Shown: one piece after another, positions 23,742 through 34,836 of the stretch
Layout: each line of letters begins with the position of its first letter
Numbering within the stretch: position 1 is the first letter of the stretch
NCBI RefSeq assembly: GCF_020520425.1
Contig: NC_079489.1
Span: 94,716,810-94,780,809, forward strand
Origin: Spinacia oleracea
Lineage: Eukaryota > Streptophyta > Magnoliopsida > Caryophyllales > Amaranthaceae
Direction: 5' to 3'
DNA: 64,000 nt
Position numbers and translations under genes: made by a program
Notes under the pieces: model-generated
The model's database searches: none
What the model was told of the DNA's origin: nothing
The model's input: the letters and a program-made list of their open reading frames with translations, nothing else

Positions 23742-24431
23742 GGGTTATAAATACCCCCTAGCCGTTTCCTTTGTGAGGGCACCTTCATTTTCTCTTTTCT
23801 CTTTCTCTCTCAAAGGTCGACTACTCTCTTCCCTTGATCTTGTTGCTCTTACCTTGTCCATGTAAGTATTTCATGCTTTTTTATGAAATAACTTTTAGGA
23901 TTGCATGTAGTTTCGATTTTTGCACTTGAAATATTTGTTGATGCGATGATTGTATGGTAGTAGGTTTCTTGTATCTTATAGAAGAGAATTATTTGGTAGC
24001 CACTTAAACTTGAATTGTTGGAACTTGTAGAATTTCAAACCTTTCTTTGAATTTTGTATTGGGATTGTGTAGATAGTGACCCCATTGGTGATCTTGCTGG
24101 GTCTTTGTAAAAGAGTAGGCTAGGATAGCCTAGACGTTGTTGTAGAACTTGAATACCCTCTTCGGCATGGATAACCTAGGCGTTGGTGTAGAATTTGAAT
24201 ACCTGCTTCGGCGTGGATAGCCTAGGCGTTGGTGTAGAATTTGGATACGTGCTTAGGCGTGGAGAGCCTAGGCGTTGGTGTAGAATTTTCTCTTGACGTA
24301 GAGGTCCCTGACTAAACTTGTATTGCCACTGGGGATTATTTTTTTTGGAATCTTGATTTTTGTACGGGCTAGTATAAGATAGCCCCGAGGCTTGAATGTT
24401 GATTTATATTTTGTACTTTGAATGATTTAGT
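23742..24431 (+). promoter_or_regulatory. Core promoter, leader and probable 5'UTR intron of the antisense PMD gene
   Basis: A TATA box (tataaata, 23746-23753) is followed about 45-70 bp later by a CT-rich initiator-like tract (ttctcttttctctttctctctc). A consensus donor gtaagtatt lies at 23861, suggesting a leader intron before the ATG at 24432. Four imperfect cctaggcgttggtgtagaat repeats lie at 24130-24285. The upstream half of the promoter is displaced by the copia insertion ending at 23736. Confidence 0.65.
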
Positions 24432-25099
24432 ATGCCTCGTCATACTTGGAGGAAGCTTGCTGAACGCTCGACGGTTCGAGTGGCTATGGAGGACGCTTCG
24501 GATAATGAAGCGGCGGCGATGGATGGGCCAGCGCTGGGCATGGTACCGCGGACAGTACCTACCGTTTAAGGCGCCGGTTGGCAACCCTCTAATGTCACAT
24601 TTCGACCAGAGTTTCATCTGTTACAGCGGCCAAGCGTTGACTTGGTGAGTTTTGTACTATATTTCGAACTTGTTTCTTGAACTTGTATAGGTATGAACTG
24701 ATCCACCCATTTATAGGCTGACGGGGAGGCGATGCGCACCTATTGGTCCTTGAGGGATCTTTGTATCGTCTATCCGCTCGTTTATGACGCCGAGGAGACT
24801 CGGGCGATTGGGATTCAGACGGGTTTGGCTCCTTTCTGGGAGGCTTTGGGAGGCTTCCAAGGGAAGGCGGACATCAAATCCCGGCTGTAGGCCCTGCTGG
24901 AGCGGTGGTGGGATACCACCAACACTTTTCATATGGTATGGGGGGAGATCACCATCACCCCTTTTGAGTTTATTATGATCATGGGCCTCCCCTTTTCTGA
25001 GAGGGAGTCGGAGGGCGTCAGGGATTTGATTGGCCCAGTCATTGACTTGATTTCGGAGGGATCCTCTGCCTCCGTGGTGGTGATTATGACTAGGCTTTG

Positions 25100-25610
25100 T
25101 GTTAGAATCCAACCTTCCTTTACTTGTATTTCTCCTTTCTATTGCTTTCTAGGATCTTTCTAATAGTTTTCTAGGCTTTAGGGAGAATTATTATGTTACT
25201 GTAATTCCAGTGTTCACTGGCAAGTTTTAGGTAATTCAAAATAAACCTCCATGAGGGGTATGAACCAATACCTCTCATCAGAAGTTGCCTTTGCTTAATT
25301 CATGTGTTGTTGCTAGCCTTTATAGATATTGTGATGTTGCATGCTTTAAGCTTTCCAAGACCCATCAAAGTCCCTTGCAAAACAGATACACTCACGTCGT
25401 CGGTCCCGCTTGTGCCTGTTGTGCGCACACAAGCGCTCCGTTCGACCCTCGCTCTTGTCGCCAATAGGCAAGAGTGCCCTTTCACATTAGACGCTTACTC
25501 GTGCCCCTACGAGTCACAAGACACTCATTCCGCGCAAGGCTTGCCTCCTTGCCGCCAATAGGCAAGAGGGCGCCGCACTGATCCGGTGTCAAAACACTCG
25601 GACCATGACA
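25100..25610 (+). repeat. 5' LTR of the gag-protease element
   Basis: 511 bp, from tgttagaatcc to gaccatgaca. Two aataggcaagag words at about 25461 and 25556 form an internal short repeat. Confidence 0.93.
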
Positions 25611-25672
25611 GTTGGTATCAGAGCCAAGGCTCGACCTAGGCCCCGAAAGACACAAGAAAGAAAGAGATGTAA

Positions 25673-26444
25673 ACGATCGAAGAAAGACTAGCATGGCTAG
25701 AAGGCAAGTCGGAAAGCTGGACCCGACTCGAGGAAATAGTGATTGGCCAAGCCAAAGATATAGAAAGACTCGAGGGTGCGGTCGATGAGCTCATGCAAGA
25801 GAAAGAAGCGCTTCAGGACAACTCAACTTTGTCCAGAAGCAAGATGAAGATGCCCAAGACAAATGCTCAACACTGATGCGCGCTGCAAGAAATGACTCGA
25901 GTGGAGGTGGTGCGATGAAGATCAAACCTCCAAAGCCTTGAGACTACAGTGGGGCTTGAGACTTGAAGGAGTTGATAACTTCCTCTTCGACATGGAGAAG
26001 TATTTCAGAATTTGTCAACTGAGTGACAATCTAAAGGTTGATACTGTGACCATGCACTTATCGGATGATGCGAAGCTATGGTGGCGCACAAAGCACGCCG
26101 ACATCGAAGGTGGGAAGATCAAGATAGACACCTGGGAAGAGTTCAAGAAGGAACTCAAAGATCAATTCTATCTCGAGAACACCGAGTTTGTTGCAAGAAT
26201 GAAGCTACAGTAGATCCGCCACAAGGGCTCCATACGCGACTATGTGAAGGAATACTCGGCCTGCATGTTGGAAATCCGAGACATGAATGAGAAAGATCGG
26301 TTGTTCAACTTTGTTCACGGGCTACAAGACTGGGCGCAGCGTGAAGTATTGAGGGCGAAAGTGGATACGCTTTCGGCCGCTATGACTGCTGCAGAGCGAT
26401 TGATGGACTACTCCGCAGGAAGGGGTCATCGCTCGGAAGAATGA
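25673..26444 (+). pseudogene. Gag of the 3.0-kb LTR element
   Basis: The N-terminal coiled-coil-like part reads ERLAWLEGKSESWTRLEEIV and ERLEGAVDELMQEKEAL in one frame (25680-25810). After a frame change comes a Retrotrans_gag core: FLFDMEKYFRICQLSDN, then DAKLWWRTKHAD and WEEFKKELKDQFY. A stop at 26214 interrupts it; the frame resumes with SIRDYVKEYSACMLEIRDM and FVHGLQDWAQREVL. This is the Ty3/gypsy-type gag with the WW...F signature. At least one frameshift and one stop make it non-functional. Confidence 0.8.
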
Positions 26445-26654
26445 ACAAGGGGGACGCCTACAAGCTCGGAGGGCCCGACTCCAAGCTTACCCAAGAGTGC
26501 GTGAAGTGACTCAAGGGTGTCGTCCAGCTAAGTCTGGGGATTCAAGAAAGGAAATGGGGGAGGAGATTCACAGAAATCCTGGTCATCACCTTCCGTATCA
26601 ACAAAGGAATCCAAGATCAGGACGCCCTCGGGAAACCTTACTAGACTTAACTGT

Positions 26655-27563
26655 TTGCTATGTCGAGGCCCACAAAAATGTTGGGAGTGCAAACACAAAG
26701 GGGAGATCGACAACCTACAGGGGAAGTTGTCGGCCATGTCCGTGGAGGAAACCCCAAAAGAGACAGAAGAAGAAGCATGCCATGAAGACGACGAGCAACG
26801 CAGAATGAGTTCCGTCTACATGATGTATTCAATGGGGAAAGAGACCCCAAAGACAAGAGAGGAATCCACAGACATGATGTATGTGGACCTCGTGGTAAAT
26901 GGGAGGAATGCTCGAGCCATGGTAGACACCGGTGCCTCTCACAACTTTGTGACCGAAGCAGAAGCCCGCAGATTGGGGTTAGTGCTCAAGAAAGGAGGCG
27001 GTAGCATGAAATCCGTCAACTCCAAAGCCAAACCGATTCTCGGTGTGGCAGAACAGGTGGAAGCAAAGTTGGGAGATTGGAAAGGAAAAATGAACTTCAC
27101 TGTCGTCAACATGGACGACTTCAACCTTGTACTTGGATTGGAGTTCCTCCGCTCCAGAAAAGCAGTTGTAATGCCTCATTTGAATTCTTTGCTTGTAGCA
27201 GGTGGACAAACTTGTCCAGTTCGAAGTACATGTACTCCCACAAAGATAAAAGAGAAGGGCCGATTTCTTTCGGCAATGCGAGTGATGGAGCCACTCAGAA
27301 AGGCGTCATCCCAGATACCCCCTCGCATCAGAAACAAGAAACAAGATACAAGCTCAAGCCAAGCTGCTCCGAGCCAGAAACCAAAAACAAGGAAGACTTG
27401 GATTCACACGATTCACCAGCCTATCAAGACACAACAAGATTCAAGAAGACTCCAGCAACCGCCATCAACCAACGGCGCAGAGAAGACTACAGAGTTTAGA
27501 ATAGGAGCTTTTTCTTTCATCTTTTGTAACTCTTGTAAGTCGACGAGGGCGTCGACAGCTTAA
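26655..27563 (+). CDS. Retroviral-type aspartic protease region of the gag-protease element
   Basis: An open frame of 302 codons. It starts with a zinc-knuckle-like CRGPQKCWECKHKGE, an acidic linker (ETPKETEEEA), then DLVVNGRNARAMVDTGASHN with the DTGAS active site near residue 92. The flap region SMKSVNSKAKPI and the FNLVLGLEFL strand follow. Beyond about residue 195 the sequence is polar and low in complexity and ends 13 bases or so before the polypurine tract. No reverse transcriptase follows. It would act on the gag-protease precursor in particles. The protease part looks intact; the upstream gag is broken. Confidence 0.82.
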   Translation: MLCRGPQKCWECKHKGEIDNLQGKLSAMSVEETPKETEEEACHEDDEQRRMSSVYMMYSMGKETPKTREESTDMMYVDLVVNGRNARAMVDTGASHNFVTEAEARRLGLVLKKGGGSMKSVNSKAKPILGVAEQVEAKLGDWKGKMNFTVVNMDDFNLVLGLEFLRSRKAVVMPHLNSLLVAGGQTCPVRSTCTPTKIKEKGRFLSAMRVMEPLRKASSQIPPRIRNKKQDTSSSQAAPSQKPKTRKTWIHTIHQPIKTQQDSRRLQQPPSTNGAEKTTEFRIGAFSFIFCNSCKSTRASTA

Positions 27564-27574
27564 GTGGGGGATGA

Positions 27575-28092
27575 TGTTAGAATCCAACCTTCCTTTACTT
27601 GTATTTCTCCTTTCTATTGCTTTCTAGGATCTTTCTAATAGTTTTCTAGGCTTTAGGGAGAATTATTATGTTACTGTAATTCCAATGTTCACTGGAAGGT
27701 TTTAGCCAATTCAAAATAAACCTCTATGAGGGGTATGAACCAATACCTCTCATCAAAAGTTGCCTTTGCTTAAATCATGTGTTGTTGCTAGCCTTTATAG
27801 ATATTGTGCTGTTGTATGCTTTAAGCTTTCCAAGACCCATCAAAGTCCCTTGGAAAACAGATACACTCTCGTCATCGGTCCCGCTTGTGCCTGCTGTGCG
27901 CACACAAGCGCCCCGTTCGACCCTCGACCCTCGCTCTTGTCGCGAATAGGCAAGAGTTCCCTTTCAGATTAGATGCTTACTCGTGCCCCTACGAGTCACA
28001 AGACACTCATTCCAGACAATGCTTGCCTCATTGCCGCCAAAAGGCAAGAGGGCGCCGCACGGATCCGGTGTCAAAACACTCGGACCGTGACA
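27575..28092 (+). repeat. 3' LTR of the gag-protease element
   Basis: 518 bp, nearly identical to 25100-25610. Its end ccgtgaca abuts the CTTTG duplication, after which PMD coding sequence resumes. Confidence 0.93.
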
Positions 28093-28097
28093 CTTTG

Positions 28098-28201
28098 CAT
28101 GATGGATATATCCGCGGAGCAGAGGGTTCGGCTCTTTCTCCTAGCTCTTGTGAGTAGAGTGATGGCCCCGGGCAGGAATAGCCGCGTGTTGGTGGGCTTC
28201 A
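28098..28201 (+). pseudogene. Middle piece of PMD exon 2, stranded between two LTR elements
   Basis: 104 bp encoding AEQRVRLFLLALVSRVMAPG and NSRVLVGF. It is in frame with 25099 on the left (through the shared CTTTG) and with 42181 on the right (through CTTC[A/C]). Confidence 0.8.
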
Positions 28202-29166
28202 TGAATGAAATGTGTCCTTCACCCAAGGTGCATTAAGTCTAATACCAAGGTTCAGATTAATTACGAAAAATTAATTAAGTGAGATCAAGTGATCGGAACA
28301 ACTAACTGGAGCAATGTTTCCGATCAGTGAGTTCTAATCTATATTAGGCTCATAGCTTACTCTTGACTGAACCTATAAGGTCACACCAATGGCATGTAAC
28401 ATATCACTGGATTAAATGAATCGGAAATTCATTTAATAGCTTTTCGGGAATTAGTTCGGAAAAACATAATATACGATATGACGTTGGATCGAAATCATAT
28501 ATCTTATCGCGAATATTCTTAAGCTGGGCAAAACAAATAATCGTATCGTACGACGGTGATTCATCGTGTACGATACGATAAATAATAGCCAGAAGGCGTT
28601 CGTCGCGAATACGAGCCGCAAAGAAGGTTTCGGCCCGTCTAGCCAAGTGCGCATGAAAGCAAGGCCCAACGTGCCAGCAAGCTTGCGTGCAGCTAGCCCG
28701 TGGCACAGTGTGTGCGCGCAGCGATGGGAGAGCAAGCAAGGCCCACGACCCACTACTGCTGCTCGGCTGCTGTGTGGGCTTCGGCTGCTATCGTGGCTTC
28801 GGTGAGTGTGTCCGGTTACACAATATAACCTTTGGGTTATATTCCACACTCCCTAGTTGTTTTTCCAATCAGAAAACCTAATTCTAATATTACGTAGTTT
28901 CAGTTTTTCTCTCTACATAAAACTGTTCTTCCCAAAAAGCAAACACTCTTGAGTATTGTCTAAGCTACGATTATCAAGACGGATCTGAACGTGTCGGTGA
29001 ACCAAAAAGAGTAACGACGATTGGAGTTCTTTATTTGTGTTCGTGAATCATAAACTCGGGAAAACACGCTTCGAATGTAATTTTCTTAATCTGTGCTTTA
29101 TACATGTTTCATGGCTTTGGGGATTGTTCCACACATGTTATATGTATTTAACTGTATTCCCCTACA
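28202..29166 (+). repeat. 5' LTR of copia B
   Basis: 965 bp. Contains about 140 bp (near 28836-28975) that is missing in the right LTR. Confidence 0.9.
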
Positions 29167-29885
29167 GTGGTATCAGAGCCTTATGTATTAAAGTAATTTT
29201 TAGCATGATTATATGTTTTTGTATGCTGTCGAATTTTCCTATATTTTTTGTAATTTTTTCGAATGTTTCTGGATTATTGGATAGATGGCAGAAAGCAGTT
29301 CTGAATTCGAAAATTATCAAAATTTCAATATTTAGGACCCTAATCGTATTGAAAACGATTATCCAAGATCAACTCAGGAGAACAGAATCACAAAACAGGC
29401 CTCGAAGTATGCGTTTTTGGGCGTTTTTGTTAATTAACGAATTAAAATTAACAAATTCGGAAAGTTTTACAATTAATTGGTTGACCTAAACTACTCAGAA
29501 TTGATTGAAATTTTGTCCTACAGTTCTTTGGTATATTCTAAAATTATGGTAAAAGTTTCGGCCATAAATGTTAAGTATAAATCCTAATTTCACTTTTCCA
29601 AAATTTGTAATTTTTAGATCGCTAATTGATTTTTTAAATAATTTAGATCTGGAAATTTGGTTAATTGGGAAAGGGAATATAATTTCATATAAAGTGGCAG
29701 ATTTTAAAAATTATTGGATTAAAATTTTGATTAGATTCGTTAATTTTAACCGTCACTTAAACCAAATTGATAAAAATCTGAATTTTGAATGTTTAGAACG
29801 ATTTATAATTTTAGATTCGATTATAAAAAATGTTCAAATATTTGTTGACATTGTTCGTTCGTTAAATTTGAATATTGTTAGCCTA
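29167..29885 (+). other. Copia B PBS and first part of leader
   Basis: Starts with gtggtatcagagcc. The 150- and 143-codon frames here (29037-29489, 29568-29999) are AT-rich, have no domain and cross the LTR or CACTA border, so I do not call them genes. Confidence 0.6.
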
Positions 29886-31217
29886 CACTACTACAAAACG
29901 CGTTGTTTCTCGACGCTTTTCAGGCAATTTTCCGACGCCTTTGGTCGTCGAGAAAATATTTCTCGACGTTGTCAAGCAGCGTCGAGAATTTGGGCGTAGA
30001 GAATATCTCGACGCTCCGTTGCGTCGAAAACCTCGACGGGTTTTGTTGTCTACAATTAGATGTCGACGTGTACCTGCGTCGAGAATGTCGACGCTATTTG
30101 CCGTAGTAATATAATTTCTCGACGCTCTTCATCGTCCTAAATATATTTGCGGGTAAATTTTTATATTTTGCGGGAAATCGTTATGACGATTAACAGCGTC
30201 GAGATTTTAGTTTTCAATTTTTTTAAAAAAAAATTCCGCGAAGCAAATACAATCTTAAACTTGAAATCATACACAACTATATTATAGAAAAATTAAAATG
30301 ACAGAGATGTCGATAACTTAAAGATATTTGTACTAATATTAATTTATATAATAATACGTTATAAACATATCATCAAAGTTTATACATTATCACCAAAGCA
30401 CAAACTTAAAACTAACACAACGTCTTCTATAAATATTACAATTCCAATCGCCCTATTATTCTAAAATGTCATCTTAAAAACAAAAGCCATTCAAGGCCTA
30501 TAAGTTCAAGTATATGGGCTTCATAGTTGAAGGAGCTATGCATCATCCCGGCCTATATTCCTTTCTTCCACCACCATAATCTTCAAACGCATCACGGGCC
30601 TTCAAAAGAACTTAAAAATGGTAAGTAATAGTTTCTCCCACGGTGTAAAAATAAATTAAGAGATGTCCACTATAAAGAATAAAACAATGACCAGATTGGT
30701 TATTACACCAAATGCAATAAGTATCAAATATATGAACTTCATATAATTTATTATTCTCCATAAGTTAGAGGGCGGCGTTTATAATTTGTTCGTACTATAA
30801 AGTTCAGTTGAGTTTTGTTGCACACATTAGTGACTCTTATCCGTACATAACTTATTTCTTTTTTGCTTTATTTTGTTTATAAAGACTGCTTGCCAGAGTT
30901 GACTCGTTAAAATAGGAGCAAGTGAATGTTCCTGCTTTGCATTAAAAAAACAGGCTTAGTCTAAACTGAAAGAGTTCCAGTTGCAGCTGAGTTTTGACAG
31001 ACCCCATAATCATCAATCATAACAATCAATCAATCAATCCAGTAGTATTACTAAGCATAAGTTAGATAGATAGCAAAGGGCAGGCAGAAGTTCAGTTTTG
31101 TAAAGTTCGTAGAGTTCTTAACTAATTATAGTCAGTCAATCGATCACAAACTTCACATAATCAGACTTAGAAAGCATTAGAAATTCTAAGTGAAAGGGTT
31201 TAAACAATACCAGAGGG

Positions 31218-32000
31218 TTAGCCATACACAAGGCTGTTTGTGTAGCGTCTAGTTGCGTCGAAACGTCTCCACTGCAAACAGATTCTAAAACCTGAGAAAA
31301 CAGCTATGTTCATTGTCTTAATCAGTTTTGCATTCTCATTGTACTTTTCTTTTATCTCTTCAGTGAATGTGCCGACAATAAAGGTTCCATCCTTCTTCCT
31401 ATGAGAAGCTTGCCAAAGTTCTACTAGGCTCATACCTTCTTCAAGTTCATCTTCCTATAAGTAGCAATTCATAGAAACAAGTTATATGCAATATTATAAA
31501 GAGACAAACCACTGTGATAAGTTGTAGTGTAGTGGGTTTAATTGTTTTATACATAATCAACACGTGTATTCGCAAAGCTTGAACTACTAAGAAATTGACT
31601 CAGAGATGCTCGTGCCTCTTTTCCATACTCAGAAAATTTCTACAAAGTAATTAAACGTCTTCAAAAACGTGTATAGGGTTCAGGAATCACAAAGTGGTCC
31701 TTATAATACAAAGCCATAAATGACTATATTCTGGTGGCTGAATATAAGTTTTGTCGATCGAAATATGAAGTTCATATATTAAAAACTTACTTTCCCTTTG
31801 GGTGATTCCTAATAGCTGACCAAGTTCACCTAGTCTTGCTTGGAAACTCCAGTTGGCACATCTTTTTTAAGTTCTTCGATTGTTTACTCATCTGGTTCGT
31901 TGTATTTTCTCTTAAATTCAAACTTCTATTGCCTCCATACTCTATCAAGACGTTGGGAGAGCTAAGTTGTCATACTTTGTATCTTCAGGAATCACAAAGT
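31218..32000 (-). pseudogene. Decayed En/Spm-type (PTTA/Transposase_24) coding segment
   Basis: Minus-strand 31218-31433 reads MSLVELWQASHRKKDGTFIV and EEIKEKYNENAKL, the C-terminal part of the PTTA/En-Spm plant transposase-associated domain (family pattern: a th-kkdG-fvd core followed by a helix). Upstream, about 31800-31975, a broken frame reads SQRLDRVWRQ-KFEFKRKYN and later VNLVSY-ESPKGK, matching the W..K..LK.KY and LV.YW.S parts of that domain with W codons turned to stops. A candidate first exon (ATG 32590, MAEGYKLFHFHR, donor GTATGT at about 32555) lies further upstream. The product would be a TNPA-like DNA-binding partner. Function is lost. Confidence 0.6.
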
Positions 32001-32784
32001 GGTCCTTAAAAATTAAAGTAATACGAAGTCTTAAATGACTATATGAGTCAACACAATTTTTTTCAGTTCTGTATTGTTCTATAAAGTTCAAGTTCTACTT
32101 CGCAAAGTCCAGTTTTGTGTTACATATATTAGTGACTAATAAAGTTCAGTCAGTTGTTGCTTGTTAAAGACCCCCGAAAAACTAGAATTTCCAATGATAT
32201 TTCTTAAGGCACACCTGGAGATATCATCACAACAACGATTTCCAATCAAAACAAATTTACCCAAAAAATCCCAAATGTACCTCAAAACTTATAATTAACC
32301 CAACATATAACACGAAGTTTAACCCAAAATAATTGAAAATCAAAAAACAACAAGTCAGAAACTCAACTGGTAACACTAATCCCTTATTCAGCCTCAAAAT
32401 TTAGATTCAAACCCACCTTAACCCTATAGTTTTTCAAGATTTCAATCAGAATTATTACCATCCATAAAAAACAACCATATATCAGTTATTAACGAATTCA
32501 CCATAAACAAACATCAAACATTAAAAATCAATGGAAAAATAACAAAGAACATACCCGGTGAAAGTGAAAAAGCTTGTAACCTTCCGCCATACTATGAGAA
32601 TTGTGATTTCAATGGAGGGTTGAAGGTAGCAGACCAAGATCGAGCAACAGATCGACGAGAGGTGTTCTTTTTTCTTTTTCTTTTTTAGGGTTTTGGTGTT
32701 GGCGGTTTCTTGTTTCACCAAACTAAAACTGGAAGACCAGGGGCTAGCGGTAGAATTTTAGAGTTAAAGACACATGCTGCACAC

Positions 32785-32916
32785 GTGACTAATTCTCGAT
32801 GCTATTTAATGTCGAGACAATAGTTCGACTTCTAACAACGTCGAGAAACTTCGCGAGATTAAATCCTGCCTCAGCAAATTTGTACAGCTTCGAGAAACTA
32901 CGGAAATTGCAGTAGT
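32785..32916. repeat. Internal CACTA right-end-like block
   Basis: Repeated tcgaga/ctcgat words and a terminal ggaaattgcagtagtg, similar to the true right end. The next three bases (ttg) do not match the CTA duplication, so a clean nested element is not shown. Confidence 0.5.
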
Positions 32917-34320
32917 GTTGATCAAGAAATATGAAAATAATCTAAATTCAGCAGATGCTCAAACAGTCATCATCAACTTAGATAGTGTAATGAAATTAAT
33001 TCTAGTACCAAACTCGTAAAATTGGGAACATGGAAATTAACAGGAAACAGGAAATGTAACTGGTAGGAATAGAGACATAGACTTAGAATAGACAAGCATG
33101 TTTTCTATCCTTCCAGGCACTAATAGAAAAAATTTATTCAGTATACTCTGTCATTCATGATGTTCATCAGTATGTTTCTTTGTATTAGAAAGGACTCAAC
33201 TCAATAACTTACCAAATCCAGTTTCACCAAGATACAATACCATCAATTGAATCGAATAACTCTCCTGATATCTTTGTATAAAACTGCATGAAATCGCAAG
33301 GAAAGCTCAATGAAATCGATATGGTCACAAAGTTATTAAACAATTGCAAGAACTAATCAAGGATTTTTAACTTATTGAAGCAACGCTAATCAGCACACTA
33401 TGACCCTTATGTCGACAGAGAACCGATCAACCAAGCTAATGGTAAGATAATGTAATTCTTTATGTACCATTTTTTCCAATAATTCCTACCAATGAAAACT
33501 GCTACCGTTTCTTCGCATCATCACAATCAAATAGAGTTTAAAGTTGGTCAATAGGCTATCTTACATAACGCATGTCATGAGTCCCCTTCCTAAATCATAG
33601 TATATGGGATTAGATATGTACAGCCCAAATCTTCTTCTTTATATTGAATATAATGAAATACCACGTAGTAGTAGATTGGGAAAGCATTAAATTGCATACT
33701 ACTAGTAGTTAATAGCAAATAAAAAGTTGAAGATGGTCAAGTTATTTGCCTGATGCTTGATATTTAGAACTGAAAATATTACTGAAGCTTTCATTGTGCC
33801 TAAAATGGCCAGCAAACCACATGTGACAACAACTTAGAATAGCAGTTTACAATTACTCAATATAATCATCAATCAAACATGATACAACAGAAGATATTAA
33901 ATGCATCATGGCTGCATCCACAGTCAGATACAAGAGGGGGAAAAAAGACTTGTAACAATTGAATTTTTATTCTAAAATTATCAATTAAGAAATCCCTTAG
34001 CATCTAATAACAAAAAGTGAAACGAAACTATAAAATTGTTCAAGCGGCAAATACTGCGAAAATAAAGAAGGGGTTGGACTATCATAAACAATCAATTAAA
34101 CAAACTCAAACTTGGATTTTAATGTTGATTACAAACTCAAATTCCAGATCATTCACATGGATCAATAAACCAACATTGCATTTACCGAATCATCAAACCC
34201 GATAGTCAAATTAAACAAATTCCGGATCAATTTTTCTAACCAGAAATTAAACCTAGATTACTTCACCAACAAAAGGGAGAAAATAAATAAATTTATAAGA
34301 TTGTAATTGTGAACTGACCT

Positions 34321-34400
34321 GACTACCTTCAAAGTATCCGGAATCGTGTTCAACGACGTTGAACGAAATCATAGAACCGAGATCTGAGAGCGATGAATCC
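34321..34400 (-). other. Exon-like segment of unknown origin in CACTA 1
   Basis: Minus strand: acceptor tatttttcag, then an open stretch reading SSLSDLGSMISFNVVEHDSG, then a possible donor gaag/gtagtc. I do not recognise the protein. It may be a captured exon or part of the transposase gene. Confidence 0.35.
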
Positions 34401-34836
34401 TGAAAAATAGGTGAAAAAAATCAAATATTTTTAAAAATTCATTGGATTTTTAGGAGATGAAAAGTGAATTTCAAAGAAATGAAGAGAAAGAGGAGAACTT
34501 ATTGAAAGAGATTATTAGAAATGTAGATCTGAAACCAGTGATTTGAGAGAGCATAGAAGTTACGGAGTACTATCAGTTTAGGGTTGAGATTGAGAAGTGA
34601 GAACGACGGGTGGGAGCGGGGTAAGTTCTCACCCAAAATGAATACGCGGAAAACCAAATAAGACCACGTGAGGGTCATGTGGCTGCGGACCAATATCTCG
34701 ACACTAATATTAGACGAGAAAATTGAATGACATTTATAACCGTCGAGAAAACACGGATACCATAATTTGATACCAGCGGTTATCCTCACCTTCTTGGATA
34801 TAGTGTCGAGAAATGACGCATTTTGTAGTAGTGCTA

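Larger units (their letters stand above)
25100..28092 (+). mobile_element. Non-autonomous LTR retrotransposon with gag and protease only, 3.0 kb
   Basis: LTRs 25100-25610 and 27575-28092 run from TGTTAGAATCC to TGACA, flanked by CTTTG duplications (25095-25099, 28093-28097). The PBS TGGTATCAGAGCCA (25612-25625, initiator-Met) follows the left LTR, and the polypurine tract AAGTGGGGGATGA (27562-27574) precedes the right LTR. The internal 2 kb codes for gag and an aspartic protease; reverse transcriptase and integrase are absent. The right LTR carries a 7-bp tandem duplication (ccctcga) lacking in the left. Confidence 0.93.
29886..34833. mobile_element. CACTA (En/Spm-type) DNA transposon 1, 4.95 kb
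   Basis: Ends are CACTACTACAAAACGCG (29886) and CGCATTTTGTAGTAGTG (34833), with 3-bp CTA duplications (29883-29885, 34834-34836). Subterminal repeats of tctcgacgc and gcgtcgaga crowd 29910-30200 and 34690-34830. A decayed En/Spm-type transposase segment lies inside on the minus strand. A second right-end-like block at 32785-32916 ends ttgcagtagtg, like an internal or older terminus. Confidence 0.92.

Noticed and set aside
29037-29999. 150- and 143-codon AT-rich ORFs at the start of the copia B leader
   Set aside because: The first begins inside the LTR and the second runs into the CACTA element; composition is AT-rich with no motif.
32917-34320. A separate complete transposon after the inner CACTA end
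   Set aside because: No matching left end or target duplication was found, so I keep it as part of CACTA 1.
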